DNA of 64,000 nucleotides, taken from contig JAJCXR010000047.1 of the NCBI GenBank assembly GCA_029263315.1, positions 80,132 through 144,131 of the forward strand, read 5' to 3'. Origin of the DNA: Acidobacteriota bacterium (GTDB lineage Bacteria > Acidobacteriota > Thermoanaerobaculia > Multivoradales > J023). The notes under the pieces were generated by a model. The model ran no database searches. It saw nothing but the letters and a program-made list of their open reading frames with translations, and was not told the DNA's origin. Below are positions 43,389-51,310 of this stretch, piece by piece (positions within the stretch are counted from its first letter, which is position 1; every line of letters begins with the position of its first letter). The position numbers were made by a program, and so were the translations under genes.

Positions 43389-43928
43389 TCAGTGGTAGCT
43401 GGCGAGCTCGTCGGCCGTCGACAGGGGCAGGGTATCCGCCCACTCGCGGGCCACGTGGTCTTCGGGATGGTGCTTCTCGATGTAACCCTGGGCCTCCCCA
43501 CGCTCGCGGAAGAGACGCCACAGGAAGGTGTGACCCGCCGGGGCAGTGAAGTACGAGAACTTGTCGGCCCCCTCGGAGAAATCGGGCTTGGCGCTGCCGT
43601 TGACGCCCACACACACCAAGCCGATGGCACGATACGCTAAGGCTAGGGCTTTGAGCTGGTCTTCGTACTCGCCGAGCTCTTCCTGGGACAGGGTGGTGTG
43701 CAAGACACTGATACGGATGCCGTCTTCCTGAGCTAGCTGGTTGTAGGGCACGTCGTGGCGGTCCATGGCTTCTTTGGTTTCGGCCGTGGTGACGAAGACA
43801 TCGTCGGTGCCGACCACCTTGAAGGCAATGGCATAGGTGTCTTCTTCGAAACGGGGAAAGGTCTCGCCGAGAAGGCTCTCGTCTTCGACCGTGAAATAGT
43901 AGAGGTGGTTATTCAAGCGACGTTTCAT
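43389..43928 (-). CDS. Hypothetical cytoplasmic protein
   Basis: 179 residues, acidic, no signal or TM. Begins MKRRLNNHLYYFTVEDESLLG; includes YAIAFKVVGTDDVFVTTAETKEAMDRHD and a C-terminal helical part with ADTLPLSTADELASYH. Base composition and codon use match neighbours. It is followed 29 nt later by a strong terminator, so probably monocistronic. I do not recognise the family. Confidence 0.7.
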   Translation of the reverse strand: MKRRLNNHLYYFTVEDESLLGETFPRFEEDTYAIAFKVVGTDDVFVTTAETKEAMDRHDVPYNQLAQEDGIRISVLHTTLSQEELGEYEDQLKALALAYRAIGLVCVGVNGSAKPDFSEGADKFSYFTAPAGHTFLWRLFRERGEAQGYIEKHHPEDHVAREWADTLPLSTADELASYH

Positions 43929-44071
43929 CGTTGATCGTCTCCTGACGTGTATGTGCGTGACTGGAATGTCAGTGACCGGAGGCTGCCTTTAGCGAGCCCA
44001 AGCCAATTTCGAAGGGACGAATTGGCTGAGTGACCTGATGGGACGGGCCGTCCGGGTAGAATCAAAGGATC

Positions 44072-44107
44072 GTTGGCAACGATTGCGACGTTGGCAACGA
44101 TTGCGAC
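44072..44107. repeat. Perfect 18-bp direct repeat upstream of the STAND/TPR gene
   Basis: gttggcaacgattgcgac occurs twice, head to tail, at 44072-44089 and 44090-44107. With the base before it, each copy contains the inverted repeat CGTTG-G-CAACG. A direct repeat of palindromes is typical of operator arrays; a weak promoter (TTGGGA, 18 nt, TATCCT) follows at about 44115-44145. Confidence 0.7.
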
Positions 44108-44192
44108 ATTGCATTTGGGAAATATGCCGCAATCGATCTATCCTAGCAAAGAAATGTAGGTTCAGGAACGGCAGGGCGTTTTCCTGCCGAGG

Positions 44193-47100
44193 ATGGATGA
44201 GATGACCACGGTTGAAACTCTGAAGACCCTGCCCCATCTGCCTGCTGCTCTGATGAAAATCTGGCCGGCGAGCCAAGGGTCCGGACGTTTCCACGAGGCT
44301 CTGCAGAAGCTGTTGCCAATGAAGGGTCTGTCGGCCATGGAGGACGGTTTGATCGCCTTCTTCCCGGTCGCCGGGCGAGCCAACGTTTTCGAAGCCGCTC
44401 TGGCCTTGGCCACCGAGATCCTCGGTATAGGGGCGCCGGGGGTGGGCCTCGAGGGGGCTGATCGGGTGCTTGTTTTTCCCGGTCAGACCATCCACCGCGC
44501 AGGGAATGTCTCCGTCGTGACCGAGGCCCTGTTGCAGGACATCGCGCGGCAGCCGCCACATTTTCCGAGTGGCGGTATCTTTCTCACCGGCTATGCCCGT
44601 GGCTGGTTACGTGGCCGCCACCGTTGCGAAAAGATCGAGGACTACCTTTCGCCCTCGGGCCCCCGAATACCGCTATTTCAGTGGACGGGAGCCGAGCCCC
44701 AGCCCTGCCGCTGGCACAACTTGGACTTGTTGGGTCGTCAGCTGGCGGTCGAACGGCCGGCGGTCGAGAAGAATCTCGAAGCCCTCCTGGATCACCCGGC
44801 GGCGCGCATCGACGGGGTGCTCGGCAGTGGCAAGAGCCGGGCCGTTCACGGGGTGGTGAGCCGCCAAGACGATCCTGTCGTTTGGTGTCGGCTGGACCCG
44901 GTCTGGCCGGGAGTTCCGGTTCTCGAGAGGTGTCTGCGAGGGGTTCTGCGAAGCCAGTGGCCGGAAGCATTCGAGAGCTCCGACGGGGGCCCAGAAACCG
45001 TCGATTCGCCTCCAGGGCATGGCAGTCTGACCCACCTGCGCCGGCTCTCCCTTCATCTCGGGCGTCGACTGTTGGTGGTCTGTGACGGCATCGAGAGCTT
45101 GCCAGCGGACGATCTCGAGCAACTGGCTGAGTGGTCGCTTCATGAGGACGCCACGGCGGCGGCACGGATTCTCTTGGTGGGGCGCTCGGGCACTCCCTTG
45201 CCGGCCCCATTACAGGGCCTGCCGATGGCCGAGGTGCCACCGATGACCACCGAGGAATCGGCTCGCCATGTGCAGGCCGCCTGCGAGGGTCTCGGTATCG
45301 GCGACGAGATGCAACACCGTTGGCAGGACATGGTGATGGGCAACCCCCTGGCCTTGGAGGAGGGCATCCTGGGTCTCTATCACCACGGGCGAATCCGGCG
45401 CCTCTACGGTAGCTACTTCTCCGATGGTGCCAGCGACTACGACTACCATTTGTCCGATCGCTTCATCCGCCTGGTGGAGGCGGAGGTGCAGCGTCTCGGG
45501 GAGCCGTTGGGATTGCGCATTCTGGCGGCTTCGGAGCAGGCGGTTTCGAAGCGCCAACTCGAGAGAGCCGTCGCTTCCTTCGGCATCGTCCTGCAAGGGG
45601 ATTGGCACCATCCCTTCATTGCCGGGGGCTGGTTGGAGAGAACCTCCTCGGCCCTGGGTCAAGCCTATCGCCTGGCCTCGCCTGTCCTTTCCAAGGCCCT
45701 TCTGGCGCCTTTCCACAAGGAAGCGGTGACGACCTTTCGTCATGTCCTGGGGCGGGTCCTGGTGGCAACTGAGGACGGGGCGCCGGGGGATGAGTGGCGA
45801 GCCTATCGGCTGTTGGCTGGGTCCCCTGAAGCGCTGCCGACGTTGCTCGATGGCAGCCGCGATAGCGACGATGCGGCGTCTCGCTTCGAGCTCTTCGAGG
45901 CGCTGCTCAGCGAGTATCGGTTGTTTCAGGAGCGTGGGGGCGACAGCAAAACCGAGTTGGCGCTGCTGTGGTCCATATTGCCCTTGTCGCGGCGGGTGGA
46001 CCGTTTGCATGAGCTACAGGGCGAGCTCGAGCGGGCCATCCAGCTGGCGGCGGAGGTCCCCCGTCGTCTGGTGGCTTTGCTCACCCTGAAAGGCGAGCTG
46101 GACCAGGAGAAGGGGCGCTTTCGTGCCGCCGAAGAGAGCCTCAAGCAGGCGCTGGCGATTTCCGAGGGTGCCGAAGAGAAACATCGGCTGCGACTCTTCC
46201 TCCGGCTCGGGGATCTGCTGTTGCGGGAGGACCGCCGCCATGAGGCGCGGGAGATGTTCACCAATCTTCTGGCCTTGGTGCAAGACCAAGGGGGGGAGCT
46301 AGCGGCCACCTGCCACTACTATCTGGGGAATGTGGCCTTGGGGGAGAAACGTTTCGACGAGGCCCTGCGGCACCATGGGGCGGCGCTGGCGATTCGACGT
46401 CGCAAGGAGGATCGGCGGCTCGGTTCTTCGTTCTCAGCCCTGGGGGCGTTGCATTTGGAGCGCGGTGACTATCCGCGGGCCGGCCACTTTTTCGGGCTGG
46501 CGGAAGATGTGCTGACCCGCCATGGTGGACGCCCGGAGGAGCTCACCTTTGCCCTGCGGGGTGCAGGCCGCGCCCTGATGCGATTGGGAGACTCCACGGC
46601 CGCTGCCAATCCCCTCAAGAAAGCGCTGCGGATCGGTCTCAACCGGGATGTCATGACCGAGGCGTTTGCCCGTCTGGACATGGCCGAGAACCATCTCCTG
46701 CTGGGCAATGTGTCCCAGGCTCTCTCGGAAGCCCGGCAGGCGCATTTTCGCCTCAGCTTGGTTTCCAACGCGCCGCTACTCGGCGATGCCGAGCTCCTCC
46801 TGGGACGAATTCTAATGCGACAACATCAGGGCGAGGTCGCCAAGCAGCATTTCGATGAGGCACTGCGGGTCCACAGTCGTCGGTCGGATGTCCAGAGGCA
46901 AGCCACGGATCATTCATGGCTCGTCGAGCTGGCCCTGGCGGAGGGGGACCGCGAAGCGCTGCTGCGCCAGAGCCAGGCCTTGCAAGCCAGTCTGGCTCGC
47001 CTGCCGCAGACGGCGGACGATGAGATCCTGGTCTTCCGGCTGTTCAAGGCCTTCGATTGGTTGGAGCGCCGGCAGATCGCCGTCCCGGAGGCGTTGCCCT

Positions 47101-47240
47101 TCCTGGAGCGTGCCTATCGGGAGCTGATGCGCAAGACCGGCTACCTCGAGCCAGAGCAGCGGCACGGCTTCCTGTTCCAGAACCGAGAGCATGAAGAGCT
47201 GCTGGTCAGCGCTGCCAAATACGGCATGACCCCCGCCTAG
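44193..47240 (+). CDS. Cyclase-like / STAND ATPase / TPR signalling protein
   Basis: 1,015 residues. Residues ~1-170 resemble a class III nucleotide-cyclase domain that has lost its catalytic Asp residues (MEDGLIAFFPVAGRANVFEAALAL; FPSGGIFLTGYARGWL; RIPLFQW). A STAND-type P-loop NTPase follows: Walker A GVLGSGKSR at 208-216 and Walker B RRLLVVCDGIES at 291-302. Residues ~560-1,000 are TPR repeats (AAEESLKQALAISEGAEEKHRLRLFLRLGDLLL; YLGNVALGEKRFDEALRHHGAALAIRR). This order matches large bacterial signal-transduction ATPases. Ligand and output are unknown. ATG 44193 or 44202 are both possible. No C-terminal HTH is seen. Confidence 0.75.
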   Translation: MDEMTTVETLKTLPHLPAALMKIWPASQGSGRFHEALQKLLPMKGLSAMEDGLIAFFPVAGRANVFEAALALATEILGIGAPGVGLEGADRVLVFPGQTIHRAGNVSVVTEALLQDIARQPPHFPSGGIFLTGYARGWLRGRHRCEKIEDYLSPSGPRIPLFQWTGAEPQPCRWHNLDLLGRQLAVERPAVEKNLEALLDHPAARIDGVLGSGKSRAVHGVVSRQDDPVVWCRLDPVWPGVPVLERCLRGVLRSQWPEAFESSDGGPETVDSPPGHGSLTHLRRLSLHLGRRLLVVCDGIESLPADDLEQLAEWSLHEDATAAARILLVGRSGTPLPAPLQGLPMAEVPPMTTEESARHVQAACEGLGIGDEMQHRWQDMVMGNPLALEEGILGLYHHGRIRRLYGSYFSDGASDYDYHLSDRFIRLVEAEVQRLGEPLGLRILAASEQAVSKRQLERAVASFGIVLQGDWHHPFIAGGWLERTSSALGQAYRLASPVLSKALLAPFHKEAVTTFRHVLGRVLVATEDGAPGDEWRAYRLLAGSPEALPTLLDGSRDSDDAASRFELFEALLSEYRLFQERGGDSKTELALLWSILPLSRRVDRLHELQGELERAIQLAAEVPRRLVALLTLKGELDQEKGRFRAAEESLKQALAISEGAEEKHRLRLFLRLGDLLLREDRRHEAREMFTNLLALVQDQGGELAATCHYYLGNVALGEKRFDEALRHHGAALAIRRRKEDRRLGSSFSALGALHLERGDYPRAGHFFGLAEDVLTRHGGRPEELTFALRGAGRALMRLGDSTAAANPLKKALRIGLNRDVMTEAFARLDMAENHLLLGNVSQALSEARQAHFRLSLVSNAPLLGDAELLLGRILMRQHQGEVAKQHFDEALRVHSRRSDVQRQATDHSWLVELALAEGDREALLRQSQALQASLARLPQTADDEILVFRLFKAFDWLERRQIAVPEALPFLERAYRELMRKTGYLEPEQRHGFLFQNREHEELLVSAAKYGMTPA

Positions 47241-47325
47241 GGAAGCGCTCTGCTGCTATGCTCGGTCGGTCGATCCGTCCTGGGTCCGTCTTCGAAACGT
47301 CCCCTGACCACAGAAGAAAACATCC

Positions 47326-48513
47326 ATGCTCGAGCCCATGCCCGCCGATTCCCTCCCTCTCTTGACGAGCACCCATCGTTACCTCGAAGAAGGCATCGAG
47401 CAGGGGCTCCACTTTGGTGGGCAAGTTTACGTTTCCCGTCGTACCGGCCTCTCCGCCGGCGACGTCATCACCGAGGATGCTGAGCCTTTCCAGGAACGCG
47501 ATCTGGTGGTCGGTGAACGGCAACCGGGTCAGGCGATGAGCCTTGACACCTTGATGATCTGGTTATCGTCCAGCAAGCCGGTGACTGCCGTTGCCCTAGG
47601 TCAGCTATGGGAGCGCGGGGCCCTCGCTCTGGACGATCCCATCGCCCGTCACATTCCCGAATTTGCGGCCCAAGGCAAGGAGAAGATCACCCTACGCCAT
47701 GCCCTGACCCACACCGGCGGTTTTCGTCTGCTCAGCGTCGGTTGGCCCGAAGCCGGTTGGGACGACATCATCGCCACGATTTGTCGGAGCCGTCCCGAGC
47801 CCCGCTGGGTGCCGGGGGAGAAGGCGGGTTACCATCTCGCTGCCAGCTGGTTCATCCTCGGCGAGGTGGTGCGGCGGCTGGACGGTCGAAGCTACTCGGA
47901 GTATGTGCGCCAAGAGATCTTCGAGCCCTGCGGCATGACGGACTGTTGGGTCGGCATGCCGGCGGATCGTTTCGAAGCCTATGGCGAGCGGATCGGTCGG
48001 ATGTATGGCACGGAGGCCAGCTCCGTTTCCGAGAAACCGCCTCTGGCCCGACCGTGGCATCAAGCGGCCCATGTGCAAGGCTGCTCACCGGGTGGCAACG
48101 GCTATGGCCCGATCCGCCAGCTGGGGCGTTTCTACGAGATGCTGCTCTTGGGTGGACGGTGGAACGGTCAGCGGATTCTCAGCCCGCAGACCGTCGAAGC
48201 CTTGACCACCCCTCACCGGGTGGGACTCTACGACCACACCTTCAAACACACCTTGGACTGGGGGCTCGGATTTATCGTCAACTCCGAGCACTATGGCGCC
48301 GAGTTGCCCCCCTATGGCTATGGGCGACATGCGTCCCGCCGCACCTTCGGGCACAGCGGCTATCAATCGTCGACTGCCTTCGCTGATCCGCGCCATGGCC
48401 TGGTGGTGGCCTTGGTGGTCAACGGCAATCCCGGGGAGCCCCGGCATACACAGCGGCTGCGACAGCTGACGGAAGCCATCTATGAGGATCTCGGCTTGGT
48501 CGAGCCCCTATAG
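47326..48513 (+). CDS. Serine hydrolase of the beta-lactamase/penicillin-binding-like family
   Basis: 395 residues. SxxK motif in WLSSSKPVTAVALGQLWERG, the Tyr region PGEKAGYHLAASWFILGEVV, and HSG in FGHSGYQSSTAFADPRHGLVVALVVNG in place of KTG. LRHALTHTGGF and EIFEPCGMTDCWVG are typical of class C-type esterases (EstB/LpxX-like). No signal peptide, so a cytoplasmic esterase or transesterase is more likely than a beta-lactamase. A second upstream ATG five codons later is possible. Confidence 0.85.
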   Translation: MLEPMPADSLPLLTSTHRYLEEGIEQGLHFGGQVYVSRRTGLSAGDVITEDAEPFQERDLVVGERQPGQAMSLDTLMIWLSSSKPVTAVALGQLWERGALALDDPIARHIPEFAAQGKEKITLRHALTHTGGFRLLSVGWPEAGWDDIIATICRSRPEPRWVPGEKAGYHLAASWFILGEVVRRLDGRSYSEYVRQEIFEPCGMTDCWVGMPADRFEAYGERIGRMYGTEASSVSEKPPLARPWHQAAHVQGCSPGGNGYGPIRQLGRFYEMLLLGGRWNGQRILSPQTVEALTTPHRVGLYDHTFKHTLDWGLGFIVNSEHYGAELPPYGYGRHASRRTFGHSGYQSSTAFADPRHGLVVALVVNGNPGEPRHTQRLRQLTEAIYEDLGLVEPL

Positions 48514-48533
48514 TCTGAGAAGGGACCTGCGCT

Positions 48534-49481
48534 TTGTTGTTGTCATTTATTTTCATCGTTGTGGGCATCGCGTTGCTCTACTGGGGTGGCGAGCTGCTGG
48601 TGGAGCATTCCATCCATTTGGCCAAGGCCTTGGGGGTGTCGTCGCTGGTCATCGGTTTGACGGTGGTTGCCTTCGCCACCTCGGCGCCGGAGCTGGCGGC
48701 GACGTTGACCGCCGCCTTCAGCGGCTCGCCGGATCTGGCGGTGGGCAATGCCTTCGGCTCCAACATCGCCAATCTCGGTTTGATCTTGGCGGTGGCGAGC
48801 TTGGTCATGCCGATCGAGGTCACGCGGCGCTTCTTGCGCCGCGAAATGGCCTTCATGCTGCTGGCTACGATCCTCGTCTACCCATTGATGATCGATGGTC
48901 AGTTGGAACGCTGGGAAGGCGGCTTCCTCTTTCTCGCCTTGGTAGTATTCCTCTGGCGACTGATCCGCAACGGCGCCAGCAGCAAGACGCCACCGGTGGC
49001 GAGCCTCGAGGTGGAAGATGTCGAGGAGGCTAGCTCCCTGTGGCGGTCGATCGGTGCGGTGATCGTCGGTGTCGTTTTGTTAGTCACCGGCGCCAAGGCG
49101 CTGGTCGAGGGGGCGACGGATATCGCCCTCGGCCTGGGGGTGCCGGAACGGGTTATCGGCTTGACCTTGGTGGCCTTCGGCACCAGCCTGCCGGAGCTCG
49201 CCGCCAGCATCGCGGCGGCAAGGCGCAAGGCCGGCGACTTAGTGCTGGGCAATATCGTCGGCTCCAACATCTTCAATCTGCTGTGCATTTTAGGGGTGAC
49301 CTCCCTGGCCCATCCCATCGCCGTGCCGGCCGCCGCCATGGGCCTCGACTTCTGGGTGATGTTCGGCATCAGCGCCCTGGCGTTGGTGCTCTTGACCTTG
49401 GGCAGCCAGCTGTCGCGTCAAGAGGGGGTCGTGCTGCTGCTGATCTATGTCGGTTACACCATTTACCTCTTTTTGCCATGA
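48534..49481 (+). CDS. Calcium/sodium antiporter (CaCA family, YrbG-like)
   Basis: 315 residues, about ten TMs in two inverted halves. Alpha-repeats: GLTVVAFATSAPELAATLTAAFSGSPDLAVGNAFGSNIANLG and GLTLVAFGTSLPELAASIAAARRKAGDLVLGNIVGSNIFNLL, with the ion-binding Glu in (S/L)PEL. Exchanges Ca2+ or another cation for Na+ or H+ across the inner membrane. TTG 48534 is the first in-frame start after GAAGGGA. The stop lies at the first base of a tandem repeat. Confidence 0.92.
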   Translation: MLLSFIFIVVGIALLYWGGELLVEHSIHLAKALGVSSLVIGLTVVAFATSAPELAATLTAAFSGSPDLAVGNAFGSNIANLGLILAVASLVMPIEVTRRFLRREMAFMLLATILVYPLMIDGQLERWEGGFLFLALVVFLWRLIRNGASSKTPPVASLEVEDVEEASSLWRSIGAVIVGVVLLVTGAKALVEGATDIALGLGVPERVIGLTLVAFGTSLPELAASIAAARRKAGDLVLGNIVGSNIFNLLCILGVTSLAHPIAVPAAAMGLDFWVMFGISALALVLLTLGSQLSRQEGVVLLLIYVGYTIYLFLP

Positions 49482-49544
49482 GACTGTGTTGACCGAAGAC
49501 TGTCTTGACCGAAGACTGTGTTGACCGAAGACTGTCTTGACGGA
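49481..49544. repeat. Four 16-bp tandem repeats between antiporter and tag
   Basis: agactgtgttgaccga, alternating with agactgtcttgaccga, is repeated head to tail at 49481, 49497, 49513 and 49529 (last unit with gacgga). The alternating g/c makes a 32-bp higher-order unit. Each unit carries TTGAC, so four -35-like hexamers are spaced 16 bp apart. Confidence 0.9.
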
Positions 49545-49563
49545 AGACCTTGGAGGTTTGGCC

Positions 49564-50151
49564 ATGGGCGCGCCACCGGTTGACAAACCGCGTTGTTCCT
49601 GGGCCGGAGACGACCCCCTGTACCAGGCGTATCACGACGACGAATGGGGCGTGCCGGTGCACGACGACGGCGTGCTCTTCGAGTTTTTGCTGCTGGAGGG
49701 GGCCCAGGCTGGCCTCAGCTGGATCACCATCCTGCGCAAGCGGCAAAACTATCGACGTCTTTTCGACGGCTTTGATGCGGAGCGCATCGCCCGCTATGAC
49801 GACGCCAAGATCGCAACCCTGTTGACCGATCCTGGCATCGTGCGCAATCGCCTCAAGGTACACAGCGCGGTGAGCAATGCCCAAGCCTTCCTAGCGGTTT
49901 GCCAAGAGCGCGGCAGCTTCGACGCTTTCCTTTGGGATTTTGTCGAAGGCCAGCCGATCAAAAACCACTGGACCCGCATGGATCAAGTGCCGGCCACGAC
50001 GCCGGTCTCGGATCGCCTGAGCAAAGAGCTCAAGAAGCGGGGGTTTCGCTTCGTCGGCAGCACTATCTGCTATGCCTACATGCAGGCGGTCGGCATGGTG
50101 GACGACCACATCACCGGCTGCTTCCGCCACGGTCAGATTGCTACTCGCTAG
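49564..50151 (+). CDS. tag: DNA-3-methyladenine glycosylase I
   Basis: 195 residues. RCSWAGDDPLYQAYHDDEWGVPVHDD, FEFLLLEGAQAGLSWITILRKR, GIVRNRLKVHSAVSNAQAF, FVGSTICYAYMQAVGMVDDHITGCFRH: all Tag signatures, including zinc ligands (the N-terminal Cys and His, and the C-terminal H-x3-C). Removes 3-methyladenine from alkylated DNA. ATG 49564 has GGAGG seven nt upstream and is preferred to ATG 49537. Its TAG stop is the first base group of the following repeat element. Confidence 0.95.
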   Translation: MGAPPVDKPRCSWAGDDPLYQAYHDDEWGVPVHDDGVLFEFLLLEGAQAGLSWITILRKRQNYRRLFDGFDAERIARYDDAKIATLLTDPGIVRNRLKVHSAVSNAQAFLAVCQERGSFDAFLWDFVEGQPIKNHWTRMDQVPATTPVSDRLSKELKKRGFRFVGSTICYAYMQAVGMVDDHITGCFRHGQIATR

Positions 50152-50324
50152 TGTTCGTCCAGTTTTACCGAGATTGGTGCCCAAGGAGACCCTTTGGAGC
50201 GAGCAAGGGGCGAGCGTGTCTGAGCTGGAGATACCCTCCAAAGGTCCGGCGAGTTTCGGAGCCCCGGCCGAGCCCAATGGCCCTCCGCCCCCCTTGGACC
50301 ATCGCTGGACGGCAACTAGGCTAG
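50148..50324. repeat. Structured intergenic element, copy 1
   Basis: About 177 bp from CTAGTGTTCGTCCAG to AACTAGGCTAG. Shares ordered blocks with copy 2: CCAGTTTTACCGA, GGAGACCCTT, GAGCGAGCA, GTCTGAGC, GGCGAGTTT, CATCG, AACTAGGCTAG. The first hairpin is ACCGA-GA-TTGGT (50167-50178). No ORF with coding character. Confidence 0.75.
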
Positions 50325-50540
50325 TATCCATCCAGTTTTACCGAAATCGGTGCTAGAGGGAGACCCTTCGAGCGAGCACGGACGGAGTGCTGTCTGAGCC
50401 GCAGGGCCAAGGGAACGGGATCAAACCTTGATACAAAGGGGTTTAGATCGACACGTCAGCGTTGGGGCGAGTTTGCGCAGGCCGCGCGCAGCCGAAGGGC
50501 TCCCGCCCCGCATCGTTTTCTTGGATGGGAACTAGGCTAG
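50321..50540. repeat. Structured intergenic element, copy 2
   Basis: About 220 bp, head to tail with copy 1 and sharing its CTAG boundary, ending at the stop codon of the hydrolase gene. The first hairpin is ACCGA-AA-TCGGT (50340-50351), where copy 1 has a G-U pair. It carries an extra ~43 bp with two mutually exclusive stems (ATCAA/TTGAT and AAACC/GGTTT). Confidence 0.75.
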
Positions 50541-51301
50541 CTCCCCATGACGGCGGCCAAGAACTGCAATAGCTGGCGGTGGAAGGCGATGGGCTGGTCC
50601 AGATAGCAGGCATGGCCGGCGTCTTCGAGCACGACGCTGCGGCTGGCCGGCATGGCCTTGGCCAACCGCTTGGCCTCCTTGGGCGGGATGATCTCGTCCC
50701 GGTCGCCCCAGAGAATCAAGGTCGGCACCGTGGAGCCCTGTAGGGACTCGAGATTGGCCGTGATGGCACCGGGTGCGATGGCAACAAAACCGGCCAACCA
50801 AGACGGTCGCTGGGCCACCAGGGGAAAGCTGAAACGACCGCTCATCGACGGCGACACCACCACCGCGGGACGGTCGAAAAGCAGGGGCAGCAAGCCCTGG
50901 AGTAGCTCCTCCGGCGGCGTTTCGCTAGTCGGAGAGCTACCAAATCCCGGTAGGTCCATGGCCAAGACGCGGTATCCCCGCTGCGCCAAGAGCTCGAGGG
51001 TGCCGAGCTCTCGCCAGGTTTCCACCGTGTATCGGGCCCCGTGCAGCAGCAAGACCGGGGGCCCTGTGTCGGGACCCGCCGCCAAAAAATGCAACCGGCT
51101 ACCGGCCAGAGAAAGGTCGAAGGCGTCGACGATTGGGTTTTGGGTTTCCGGCGCCGCGGGTTGCCTGCCGTCGGCCTCCGAGGTGACGTCCTTGCCCGGC
51201 GGAATCGCTGCCTCGGCGCTGAGCTGAGGCGCGCCGCTGAGGCCAATCGTCAACAGGGAAACGAGCCAGACGCGACGTGGCGCAAGATGGAATAGAGACA
51301 T
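50537..51301 (-). CDS. Exported alpha/beta hydrolase
   Basis: 254 residues with a signal peptide (VWLVSLLTIGLSGAPQLSAEA). Oxyanion region VLLLHGARYTVETW, nucleophile elbow VVSPSMSGRFSF (Ser replaces the first Gly of GxSxG), acid LWGDRDEIIPP and histidine DAGHACYLDQP. Closest in pattern to ABHD14/CIB-type hydrolases. Substrate unknown, probably a periplasmic esterase. The stop overlaps the end of the upstream intergenic repeat. Follows the GH20 gene by nine bases, so probably one operon. Confidence 0.85.
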   Translation of the reverse strand: MSLFHLAPRRVWLVSLLTIGLSGAPQLSAEAAIPPGKDVTSEADGRQPAAPETQNPIVDAFDLSLAGSRLHFLAAGPDTGPPVLLLHGARYTVETWRELGTLELLAQRGYRVLAMDLPGFGSSPTSETPPEELLQGLLPLLFDRPAVVVSPSMSGRFSFPLVAQRPSWLAGFVAIAPGAITANLESLQGSTVPTLILWGDRDEIIPPKEAKRLAKAMPASRSVVLEDAGHACYLDQPIAFHRQLLQFLAAVMGS

Positions 51302-51310
51302 AGCGAGCTC

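Noticed and set aside
49481..49544. CRISPR array
   Set aside because: The units are contiguous with no unique spacers and there are no cas genes in the window.
50148..50540. tRNA or attachment site in the repeat region
   Set aside because: No cloverleaf or T-loop GGTTCGA-type core; the ordered blocks fit a repeated element better.
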